10,323 nt of DNA from NCBI RefSeq assembly GCF_938028185.1, contig NZ_CALJAH010000258.1, positions 1 to 10,323 on the forward strand, read 5' to 3'. The notes under the pieces were generated by a model that saw only the letters and a program-made list of their open reading frames with translations, was not told the DNA's origin and searched no databases. Of the stretch, positions 1 through 5,941 are shown piece after piece. The DNA comes from an uncultured Cardiobacterium sp. (GTDB lineage: Bacteria > Pseudomonadota > Gammaproteobacteria > Cardiobacteriales > Cardiobacteriaceae). The position numbers were made by a program, and so were the translations under genes. Every line of letters begins with the position of its first letter. The stretch's first letter is position 1.

Positions 1-79
1 TGGAACAGCTCGCGCAGCGACAAGTATTGCTCGCGCAGCGAGAGAGACCCAACAATCTGAATACCGAACATCTCCCGTT

Positions 80-109
80 GTTGGGTTACGCGCTGCGCGC
101 TAACCCAAC
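80..109. repeat. bulged hairpin repeat, copy 1
   Basis: Arms GTTGGGTTA (80-88) and TAACCCAAC (101-109) pair perfectly. A single unpaired C (89) follows, then a 4-bp inner stem GCGC/GCGC and a TGC loop (94-96). The shape, with a bulged base in a GC-rich stem, is that of REP-type extragenic palindromes. Copy 2 lies 55 bases further on. Confidence 0.75.
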
Positions 110-134
110 CTGCGGGCTGTCCGGTTATTGCCGT

Positions 135-164
135 GGGCGGTTACGCACTGCGTGCTAACCGCCC
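135..164. repeat. bulged hairpin repeat, copy 2
   Basis: Arms GGGCGGTTA (135-143) and TAACCGCCC (156-164), bulged C at 144, inner stem GCAC/GTGC and loop TGC at 149-151. It has the same size and architecture as copy 1. Four base pairs differ between the copies, and each change is matched on the opposite arm, so pairing is preserved. Confidence 0.75.
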
Positions 165-230
165 CTACGCGCCGAGTGGTACCTACGCGCCGGGTTTCTC
201 GGCACCGCGACACACACGGGGAAAAGCGGC

Positions 231-2144
231 TCATACCGCCCCCTCTTCCAGTTGCATCCAACGCTCCATCAGCGCGTCCAGCGCCTGTTGTGCCGCTTCC
301 AGTTCGGCAAATGCCGCCTGTTGTTCGGCTGGCGGGCGCTGGTAGAAATCCGGCTGTTGCACGGCATCGGTGAGACGCGCAACTTCTGTCTCTGCCGCCT
401 CTATCTGTCCCGGCAGGGCTTCGAGTTCGCGCTGGTATTTGTAGGAGAGTTTGCCGCTTTTTTTCTCGGCAACGGGCGCGGCGGCGGCGGGTGTGGGTGC
501 GGGTTTTGTCGCGGCGACGGCGGTTTCCGGCGCGGCTTCGAGTTGGGCGATGTCGCCGCCTTGGTTCAGCCAGTCGGCAAAGCCGCCCACGGTTTGTTCG
601 ATGCGGTTTTTTTGTGCGTTGAAGACCCAGAGGCGGGTAACGACGGCGTCGAGGAAGGCGCGGTCGTGGCTGACGAGCAGTACGGTGCCGGGGTAGTCCG
701 CCAGTACTTCTTCGAGCAGTTCGAGGGTTTCGATGTCCAGATCGTTGGTCGGTTCGTCCAGCACGAGGACGTTTGCCGGTTGGGCAAAGAGGCGGGCGAG
801 CAAGAGTCGCGCGCGTTCGCCGCCGGAGAGGGCGCCGACCGGGGTGCGCCAGCGTTCGGGCGGGAAGAGGAAGTCTTGCAGGTAGGCGGCGATGTGTTTG
901 CGACTGCCGCCAATTTCAACGTAATCGCATCCGGCGCCGACGCTGTCGCGCAGGGTTTCTTCCGGGTCAAGCTGCGCGCGCAGTTGGTCGAAGTAGGCGA
1001 CTTCCAGTTTGGTACCGTGTTTGATGTGGCCAGCGGTCGGCGCAAGGTCGCCCAAGAGCAGGCGCAGCAGGGTGGTTTTGCCCGCACCGTTCGCACCGAC
1101 GAGACCGATTTTTTCGCCGCGCTCGATGATGTCGCTGAAGTCTTGTACCAGCGGCGCGCCACCGGGGTGGGCGAAGCCCAGGCGGTCGGCGACGATGACT
1201 TGCCGTCCGCTGCGCTCGCCCGAGTCCAGTTGCAGGTTGGTTTTGCCCTGACGGTTGATGCGCGCGGCGCGCTCGGCACGCATCGCTTTCAGCGCGCGCA
1301 CGCGGCCTTCGTTGCGGGTGCGCCGCGCCTTGATGCCTTGCCGTATCCAGATTTCTTCTTCGGCGAGTTTTTTGTCGAAGCGCGCGTTGGCTTCGGCTTC
1401 GGCGTGCTGCATTTCGTCGCGGGTGCGGAGGAAGCGGCGGTAGTCGCTTTTGACGTCGAGCAGGCGGCCACGGTCGAGTTCCCAGATGCGGTTGGCGACT
1501 TTTTCGAGGAAGGCGCGGTCGTGGGTGACGAAGACGACGGCGCCGCCGAAGCTGTTCAGCAGTCCTTCGAGCCAGACGATGGCACCCATGTCGAGGTGGT
1601 TGGTCGGCTCATCGAGCAGCAATACGTCCGGTTTGGCGACCAAAACGCGCGCCAGCCAGACGCGCCGCCGCCAGCCGCCGGAGAGGTCAGCCATGCGCGC
1701 CGCGCCGTCCAAGGCGAAGCGTTGCAGGATGCCGTCGATGCGGTTTTCCAGTTGCCAACCATCGGCGGCGGCGACTTGTGCTTCCAGTTGGGCGAGGGTT
1801 TCGGCGTCGCTGTCGCTATGGTTGGCAAGCAGTTCCTGGTAACGCGCAACCAGCGCCGCCGTCTCCGCCAGGCCGTCGCGCACCACTTCGCGCACCGTGC
1901 GCGCATCGGCAGCAGGCGGGTCTTGCGGCAGATAGGCGACGCGCACGCCGTCGGTGAGGCGCAGTTCGCCGTCGTCGGGGGCTTGCGCGCCGCGCAAGAC
2001 GTTCAACAGGGTGGATTTGCCTTCGCCGTTGCGCCCCAGCAGGGCGACGCGCTCGCCTGTCTCCAACGAGAAATTGACGTGGTCGAGCAGCGGCCGCCAG
2101 CCGAAGGCGAGCGATAAATCTTGTGCGGTCAGCAGTAATGCCAT
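231..2144 (-). CDS. uup: ABC-F family ATPase Uup
   Basis: A 637-residue duplicated-ATPase protein of the ABC-F class, cytoplasmic and without membrane segments. ABC-F proteins act on ribosomes, and Uup is also linked to transposon excision and branched DNA in E. coli. The first ATPase domain has Walker A GRNGEGKS (37-44), signature LSGGW (154-158) and Walker B VLLLDEP (174-180). The second has GANGAGKT (350-357), LSGGE (439-443) and VLVLDEP (459-465). The charged helical linker at about 240-300 is typical of the class. An Ala/Pro-rich tether (~540-560) leads to a C-terminal coiled coil (~565-637), which separates Uup from EttA and matches the E. coli length of about 635. I chose the ATG at 2144 because AAGGA sits just upstream and the protein then begins MALLL; an upstream ATG at 2192 would add 16 unrelated residues. 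Confidence 0.93.
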   Translation of the reverse strand: MALLLTAQDLSLAFGWRPLLDHVNFSLETGERVALLGRNGEGKSTLLNVLRGAQAPDDGELRLTDGVRVAYLPQDPPAADARTVREVVRDGLAETAALVARYQELLANHSDSDAETLAQLEAQVAAADGWQLENRIDGILQRFALDGAARMADLSGGWRRRVWLARVLVAKPDVLLLDEPTNHLDMGAIVWLEGLLNSFGGAVVFVTHDRAFLEKVANRIWELDRGRLLDVKSDYRRFLRTRDEMQHAEAEANARFDKKLAEEEIWIRQGIKARRTRNEGRVRALKAMRAERAARINRQGKTNLQLDSGERSGRQVIVADRLGFAHPGGAPLVQDFSDIIERGEKIGLVGANGAGKTTLLRLLLGDLAPTAGHIKHGTKLEVAYFDQLRAQLDPEETLRDSVGAGCDYVEIGGSRKHIAAYLQDFLFPPERWRTPVGALSGGERARLLLARLFAQPANVLVLDEPTNDLDIETLELLEEVLADYPGTVLLVSHDRAFLDAVVTRLWVFNAQKNRIEQTVGGFADWLNQGGDIAQLEAAPETAVAATKPAPTPAAAAPVAEKKSGKLSYKYQRELEALPGQIEAAETEVARLTDAVQQPDFYQRPPAEQQAAFAELEAAQQALDALMERWMQLEEGAV

Positions 2145-2180
2145 GCGGTTTTCCTTGAGGTAGGGATGCGAAAGCGCGGC

Positions 2181-2209
2181 ATTATGAAGCAATGCGCGGT
2201 GGTAAAAAA
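2181..2209 (-). promoter_or_regulatory. possible uup promoter
   Basis: On the minus strand CATAAT (2181-2186) resembles a -10 box. At 17-base spacing the -35 position falls on TTTTTT (2204-2209), a poor match that overlaps the pilB terminator. With only about 60 bases between that terminator and uup, a promoter is expected here, but this assignment is weak. Confidence 0.3.
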
Positions 2210-2232
2210 TCCCGCGCGGGGCGGGATTTTTT
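2204..2232 (-). terminator. intrinsic terminator after pilB, possibly bidirectional
   Basis: A perfect 12-bp inverted repeat, AAAAAATCCCGC (2204-2215) and GCGGGATTTTTT (2221-2232), with a 5-base loop. Read on the minus strand it starts a few bases after the pilB stop and ends in a run of six T, so it should end the pilB transcript. The symmetry would also stop plus-strand transcription. Confidence 0.88.
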
Positions 2233-2238
2233 CTGTGG

Positions 2239-3849
2239 TTATTGCGGGTTGCCGCCTTTTTGCACCGTCTCTATCAAATCGCCGTAGCCCGCCTGCGCCA
2301 TCTCGGCGAGCGGGATGAATTTCAAACTGGCACCGTTGATGCAGTAGCGCAGGCCGCCTTTATCTTTCGGGCCGTCCGGGAAGACGTGGCCGAGGTGGGC
2401 GTCGGCAACACGGCTGCGGATTTCGGTGCGGTGCATGTTGAAACTGGTGTCGTCGTGTTCGGTGACGACCGCGCGGTTGATGGGCTTGGTGAAGCTCGGC
2501 CAACCGCAGCCGGACTGGAATTTGTCGGCAGAGCTGAAGAGCGGCTCGCCGCTGACCACGTCCACATACAGCCCCGGCGCGAAGAGGTGATCGTATTCGT
2601 GGCTGAAGGCGCGTTCGGTGGCGCTGTGTTGGGTGACGGCGTAGGCTTCGGCGCCAAGGTTTTTCTTCAATGTGGCGGCGTCGGGTTTGTGGTATTTGCT
2701 GGCGTCAATTTCCGGTTCGCCGTTGGCGTCGGTTTTGGCGGGCGCGGCGGCAGCGGGTTTTTCCAGCGGGATGTCCGCTTTGCGGATGTCAATGTGGCAG
2801 TAGCCGTTCGGGTTCTTGGCGAGGTAGTCCTGGTGGTATTCCTCGGCTTCGTAGAAGTTGTCCAGCGGCAGGTTTTCCACGACCAGCGGCTTTTGGTGTT
2901 TTTTCTGTTCTTCGGCGAAGGCTGTTTCGATGGTGGCGCGCTCCGCCGGATCGGTGTAATAGACGCCGCTGCGGTATTGCACACCGCGGTCGTTGCCCTG
3001 CTGGTTAAGGCTGGTCGGGTTGACCACGCGGAAGTAGTAGCGCAAGAGGTCGGCGAGGCTGATGCGTTCGGGGTCGTAGGTGACTTTCACGGTTTCGGCG
3101 TGGCCGGTGCCACGGTGCGAGACGTCTTCGTAGCTTGGGTTCGCGGTTTTGCCGTTGGCGTAGCCGGAGACGGCGTCCAGCACGCCGGGGACGCGCTCAA
3201 AGTACGCTTCCAGTCCCCAGAAGCAGCCGCCGGCGAGGTAGATGGTTTTGCTGTTCATGGTTTTCGCTCCTTTGGCTTCGGGTTTGTAGAATTTTTGCGC
3301 GGGCTGGGCGAGCTCCGCCTGCGGGTTTTTCAGTAGCGCCAACGCCTGTTCGCGCGCGAGATGGCCTTTGATGACGCGGACGACGTTGCCGTTTTGGTCG
3401 AGCAGCGCCCAGCTTGGATAGACGGCGACGCCGGTGTCGCGGGCGATGTCGCCGCCGCTGTTCACCAGTACCGGCAGGTTGGGGTAATCGAGGCCGCGAT
3501 ACCATTCGCTAAAGGCGGCTTCGTCGTTTTCGCCGAGGTAGCCGGGCGAGGCGACGGTGATGAGGTTGATGCCCGCAAAGGCCGGGTCGCTGCGCCATTC
3601 TTGGGTTTCGGCGAGGGTGGCGAGGCAGAGCGGGCACCAGCTCGCCCAGTATTTGATGAGGGTCGGTTTGCCTGCTTCAAGGTAAGTGGCGGCGGGTTTG
3701 CCGTTCACGTCTTTAAGCGCCAGCAGCCGCTGTTGCAACTGGTGCGGCAGTGGCGCTTCGGCACGGCTATCGTGGTCGGCAAAGGCGGGCAACGGCGCGG
3801 TCGTGGCGACGGCAAGGGCGATAAGGATGGCGTGTGTGAGGTTTTTCAT
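2239..3849 (-). CDS. msrAB (pilB): secreted thioredoxin/MsrA/MsrB methionine sulfoxide reductase fusion (PilB-type)
   Basis: A 536-residue three-domain enzyme that reduces methionine sulfoxide in exported proteins. A signal peptide ends near AFA-DH (residues 22-26). The thioredoxin-like domain (~30-185) carries WCPLC (71-75), which passes electrons to the reductase domains. MsrA (~200-360) has catalytic Cys209 in GGCFWG and a resolving Cys351 in YCHID. MsrB (~385-525) has recycling Cys448 in GCGWPSF and catalytic Cys503 in RYCIN. The zinc-binding CxxC pairs of many MsrB proteins are absent (DVVSGEPLF instead), as I recall for the Neisseria enzyme. Length and domain order match Neisseria PilB (~520 residues). 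I chose the ATG at 3849 for its signal peptide and the GGAG just upstream; the ATG at 3924 would bury the signal peptide. It stands alone between two terminators. Confidence 0.95.
   Translation of the reverse strand: MKNLTHAILIALAVATTAPLPAFADHDSRAEAPLPHQLQQRLLALKDVNGKPAATYLEAGKPTLIKYWASWCPLCLATLAETQEWRSDPAFAGINLITVASPGYLGENDEAAFSEWYRGLDYPNLPVLVNSGGDIARDTGVAVYPSWALLDQNGNVVRVIKGHLAREQALALLKNPQAELAQPAQKFYKPEAKGAKTMNSKTIYLAGGCFWGLEAYFERVPGVLDAVSGYANGKTANPSYEDVSHRGTGHAETVKVTYDPERISLADLLRYYFRVVNPTSLNQQGNDRGVQYRSGVYYTDPAERATIETAFAEEQKKHQKPLVVENLPLDNFYEAEEYHQDYLAKNPNGYCHIDIRKADIPLEKPAAAAPAKTDANGEPEIDASKYHKPDAATLKKNLGAEAYAVTQHSATERAFSHEYDHLFAPGLYVDVVSGEPLFSSADKFQSGCGWPSFTKPINRAVVTEHDDTSFNMHRTEIRSRVADAHLGHVFPDGPKDKGGLRYCINGASLKFIPLAEMAQAGYGDLIETVQKGGNPQ
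3256..3273 (-). promoter_or_regulatory. internal ribosome binding site and start within pilB
   Basis: AAAGGAG (3267-3273 on the minus strand) lies about 8 bases before an in-frame ATG (3258-3256, residue Met198). Met198 is exactly at the junction between the thioredoxin domain and MsrA. Translation from here would give a 339-residue MsrA-MsrB protein without signal peptide or thioredoxin domain. The site is seen in the sequence; its use is inferred. Confidence 0.5.
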
Positions 3850-3877
3850 GGGAGGCTCCGTGGATGTTGGAGCCTTG

Positions 3878-3883
3878 ATTATA
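3878..3883 (-). promoter_or_regulatory. -10 box of pilB promoter
   Basis: A consensus TATAAT on the minus strand, about 29 bases upstream of the pilB ATG, so transcription would start near 3871 with a short leader holding the ribosome binding site. No good -35 match occurs at 16-18 bases upstream, so the promoter may need an activator. The left end of the neighbouring 107-bp repeat (TATAAC on this strand) could be a second -10. Confidence 0.5.
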
Positions 3884-3931
3884 GGAAATCGCGTTTGCGC
3901 GGGTGTCTGCTTCGGTTGCTGCACTGTCTGT

Positions 3932-4038
3932 TATAGCCATTCACCGAAAGTTTCAGACAAGGCGCGTCGTCGAAGACAGTACGCGGTTGTACGGCGAGAC
4001 GACGCAACACCGTATGAGGCTTTCGGTGGATGGGTATA
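3932..4038. mobile_element. 107-bp Correia-like miniature inverted-repeat element
   Basis: The terminal inverted repeats are TATAGCCATTCACCGAAAG (3932-3950) and, reverse-complemented, TATACCCATCCACCGAAAG (4020-4038), matching at 17 of 19 bases. Both ends are TATA, which would fit a TA target. The inside contains GACAAGGCG, GACAGTAC, GTACGGCGAG and ACGCAACACCGTA, in the same order as similar blocks I remember from Neisseria Correia repeat enclosed elements. It has no coding capacity and lies between the pilB promoter and the terminator of the lipoprotein gene. Confidence 0.7.
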
Positions 4039-4068
4039 AAAAGCCCGCCAGAGTGGCGGGCTTTTTTT
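4038..4068 (-). terminator. intrinsic terminator of the lipoprotein gene, bidirectional in form
   Basis: GCCCGCCA (4043-4050) and TGGCGGGC (4054-4061) form an 8-bp stem with a GAG loop, flanked by five A on one side and seven T on the other. On the minus strand it begins within the stop codon of the lipoprotein gene and ends in a five-T run. Its outer edge touches the end of the 107-bp repeat. Confidence 0.88.
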
Positions 4069-4468
4069 ACGGGCGGCAACCGCTGAGGAGGATGGTGGCG
4101 GAGGCGGGGCGGGAGAGGACGGCGTTCTGGCCGTCGCTATGGAAGGCGATTTGGCCGTTTTCGTAGGTGGCGGGGTTGTCGCCGGGGCGCTGTTCGAGGG
4201 TGTGTTCGCCGCTCATGTAGCGCAGTTGCAGGGTGCGTTTGCTGCTGTCCGGGTAGCGGGTGTCGAAGGTGCCTTCGCGGCATTGCCAGGTGTTCCAGTG
4301 GTTGCCTATCGGCAGTTTGAGCTGGCTGTTGTGGCTCGCGGCAGGCAGGGCGATGTCGGTATCCGGCTGTTCGCTTTCGAGGGTGATGTCGGGGCGCGGT
4401 TTGTTGCTGCTGCAGGTGGCGAGGAACAAGGCGAGGGCGGTAAGGGCGAGGGTTTTGCGGGTACTCAT
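4067..4468 (-). CDS. MliC-like lipoprotein (possible lysozyme inhibitor)
   Basis: A 133-residue lipoprotein. Residues 1-18 form a signal peptide with lipobox LATC and lipidated Cys19; Ser at +2 favours the outer membrane. After a ~30-residue flexible tether, the domain (~58-133) resembles MliC, the membrane-bound inhibitor of C-type lysozyme. It opens with WQC (Cys63), has a predicted beta pattern (LQLRYMSGEHTLEQ, ATYENGQIAFHSDGQNAVL) and ends with Cys131 in SGC, positioned for the disulfide that ties the MliC barrel. The family call rests on pattern recall, not an alignment. The ATG at 4468 is chosen because the signal peptide starts there; no clear Shine-Dalgarno precedes it. It is the last gene before a strong terminator and lies downstream of three lytic transglycosylases, so it could protect the cell wall from host lysozyme or restrain the cell's own enzymes. 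Confidence 0.75.
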   Translation of the reverse strand: MSTRKTLALTALALFLATCSSNKPRPDITLESEQPDTDIALPAASHNSQLKLPIGNHWNTWQCREGTFDTRYPDSSKRTLQLRYMSGEHTLEQRPGDNPATYENGQIAFHSDGQNAVLSRPASATILLSGCRP

Positions 4469-4611
4469 GGGTTTTTGCGGGTTAGGGGGTTGGTGAAGGG
4501 CAGGGGACTGCCGGTAATTCGGTGGTGGCTGGTTGTTTTTTGCAGGCGTTCCGGGAATTTGTTTGGTGTTTGCGGGTGAAAAATTGGAATTTCGGCTCAT
4601 CAATAATATTG

Positions 4612-4675
4612 CTCACCCCCTCCCCAACCCTCCCCCGCTGCGGGTGCTGTCGCACCCTGCAGGGGAGGGAGTGAA
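4612..4675. repeat. C-rich/G-rich palindromic intergenic repeat
   Basis: Outer arms CCCTCCCC (4628-4635) and GGGGAGGG (4662-4669) enclose inner arms GGGTGC (4642-4647) and GCACCC (4652-4657) with a TGTC loop. A second C-run, CACCCCCTCCCC, precedes the left arm. It is the same family as the repeats at 8642-9002. It fills much of the gap between the coiled-coil gene and the lipoprotein gene and could stabilise or attenuate transcript there. Confidence 0.75.
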
Positions 4676-4701
4676 CCGGCGGGATGATTGGCACGGCGGG
4701 T

Positions 4702-5016
4702 TTATTTTTGTTCGTCTTCTCCAAACATTCGGTGCAGGCTGTCTTTTTTCTTTTCGGCTTCTTGTTGGTATTGTTGCAGTTTTTCGTTTTCCAGGGTCAG
4801 TTGTTTGAGTTGCTGGTTGAGCTCTGCGATGTACGCGTCTTTTTTGGCGAGTTCTTTGCGCAAGTGTTTGATTTGTTGTTGCGCCCGGCCTTTGAATTTG
4901 TCTTCGGCGAAGTCGTAGGCGGCGCTTTGTGCCATGTCTTTGCCGCCGTGGTCCCAGCCGATTTTGGCGCCGAAGGCGAGGCCAACCAGGGCGATGAGTT
5001 TGGTGAGTGCTTTCAT
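4702..5016 (-). CDS. small membrane-anchored coiled-coil protein, function unknown
   Basis: A 104-residue protein that I do not recognise. The start (LTKLIALVGLAFGAKIGW, residues 4-21) is either one short membrane helix or an uncleaved signal anchor. A polar stretch rich in Lys, Gln and Glu follows, and residues ~44-92 form a clear heptad pattern (IKHLRKEL, IAELNQQLKQLTLENEKLQQ), so it probably multimerises or pairs with a partner. The start is well supported: AAGGAAG lies 8 bases upstream, and its ATG overlaps the stop of the membrane-protein gene by four bases (ATGA). That overlap implies translational coupling and suggests that the two proteins work together. Confidence 0.85.
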   Translation of the reverse strand: MKALTKLIALVGLAFGAKIGWDHGGKDMAQSAAYDFAEDKFKGRAQQQIKHLRKELAKKDAYIAELNQQLKQLTLENEKLQQYQQEAEKKKDSLHRMFGEDEQK

Positions 5017-5900
5017 GGGTTTTCTTCCTTGTCGGGGTGGGGAGCGCGGCAGGGCGGCAGGAGTTTTTCAAAGCCGAGGCTGAGCAGGATGTATGCCCAG
5101 GAGAAGAACATCAGCTTCATGAAGTTGGAGATGGCGATGATGAGGTAAAACAGCCAGTAGCTGTGGATGTGAAAGAGCTCTTGTGCGATGAATTTGCCGA
5201 GTGCGATGCGCAGGTTATCGAGCAGCAGAAAGGCGTTGACGATTTTTCTGCCGTAGGGGTTGTGGCCGTTCGCCATGATGCTGTCGGCTTCGGCGTAGTC
5301 GATGAAGTTTTCAAAGTTGATGTTGCTGGTCATGAATTCGGCGGTGTCGTAGCCGCTGAAGAGCAGGGTGAGCAGGAGGTTCAGCAGTAATGCCGGGATG
5401 AAGACGTTGATGAGCAGGATGCCGTGGCGGGCGAGGTTTTCGTTCAGGTGGTTTTCGAGGATGGCGGGATGCGCGATTGGGTTTTCGCGGCGGATGAGGT
5501 TACTGGCGGTGTTGTAGAGGTAGAGGGGGACGAGGAGGATGGTGTAGCCGTGGGCGAGGATGATGCCTTTGGCGGTGATGGTAAAGAGGATGCCCAGCAG
5601 CAGCGAGAGGAGGGTGCAGACGAGGATTTGCCACGGGGTGTTGCGTTTTTTGATGAGGCGTTGCAGGAAGGATTGTTCTTTGAGGTAGATGTTGAGGAGT
5701 TGCCGCTTGCTGTACCAGAGCGAGGCGGTCATGTACCAGATGAATGCGGCGGTAATCAGGATGAGCAGCAGGGTCAGGCCGTCGTGTCTGCCGACGATGT
5801 AGCCTTGCAGGGCGAGCAGCAGCAGAACCGGGATGCCTGCGAGGAGGTTGCGGGCAAGGCTGCGTTGGGGGTGGTGTTCGCGGTTCATGTGGGGGGACAT
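5013..5900 (-). CDS. polytopic inner-membrane protein, function unknown
   Basis: A 295-residue protein with about six membrane helices, near 18-37, 41-60, 91-111, 114-133, 159-182 and 248-275. I cannot assign a family. A basic segment (KRQLLNIYLKEQSFLQRLIKKR, in two parts ~65-86) lies between helices 2 and 3. A long hydrophilic loop (~183-245) contains an acidic patch and NGHNPYGRKIVN. The C-terminus is short, proline-rich and charged. No transporter or enzyme signature is visible. The start is uncertain: the ATG at 5900 is used, but an ATG at 5888 (MNREHH) is equally possible, and neither has a Shine-Dalgarno. It lies 41 bases after slt and overlaps the coiled-coil gene, so it probably belongs to the murein operon. 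Confidence 0.85.
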   Translation of the reverse strand: MSPHMNREHHPQRSLARNLLAGIPVLLLLALQGYIVGRHDGLTLLLILITAAFIWYMTASLWYSKRQLLNIYLKEQSFLQRLIKKRNTPWQILVCTLLSLLLGILFTITAKGIILAHGYTILLVPLYLYNTASNLIRRENPIAHPAILENHLNENLARHGILLINVFIPALLLNLLLTLLFSGYDTAEFMTSNINFENFIDYAEADSIMANGHNPYGRKIVNAFLLLDNLRIALGKFIAQELFHIHSYWLFYLIIAISNFMKLMFFSWAYILLSLGFEKLLPPCRAPHPDKEENP

Positions 5901-5912
5901 GACAGGGGTTAT

Positions 5913-5930
5913 GGTGGGGCAAGCCCCACC
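5913..5930. repeat. short perfect hairpin before the membrane-protein gene
   Basis: GGTGGGGC (5913-5920) and GCCCCACC (5923-5930) pair completely around AA and are followed on the plus strand by CTACGG. No T-run follows on the minus strand, so it is not a classic terminator. It ends 12 bases upstream of the first possible start of the membrane protein and looks like a dispersed palindrome. Confidence 0.7.
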
Positions 5931-5941
5931 CTACGGGGCAG

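Larger units (their letters stand above)
1..230. other. non-coding stretch downstream of uup
   Basis: I see no credible gene here. It holds two related hairpins (listed separately), a 12-base direct repeat CTCGCGCAGCGA at 9-20 and 30-41, and an 11-base direct repeat CCTACGCGCCG at 164-174 and 182-192. No hairpin followed by a T-run lies behind the uup stop in the minus direction, so how the uup transcript ends is not visible. Confidence 0.6.

Noticed and set aside
252..2117. Long plus-strand open frame opposite uup (621 codons)
   Set aside because: It is the antisense shadow of a complete ABC-F protein; the translation is low-complexity with no domain, and minus-strand motifs are fully conserved.
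2242..3336. Plus-strand open frame opposite the MsrA/MsrB region
   Set aside because: Antisense of highly conserved catalytic motifs; composition typical of a shadow frame.
3950..3960. Possible Neisseria DNA uptake sequence in GTTTCAGACAA
   Set aside because: It differs from TTCAGACGGC at the decisive positions and is an internal part of the 107-bp element.
4482..4724. Minus-strand 80-codon frame across the repeat between the coiled-coil and lipoprotein genes
   Set aside because: It runs through the palindromic repeat, lacks a ribosome binding site and has no protein-like pattern.
5913..5930. Terminator between slt and the membrane-protein gene
   Set aside because: The stem is good, but no T-run follows on the minus strand; listed as a repeat instead.
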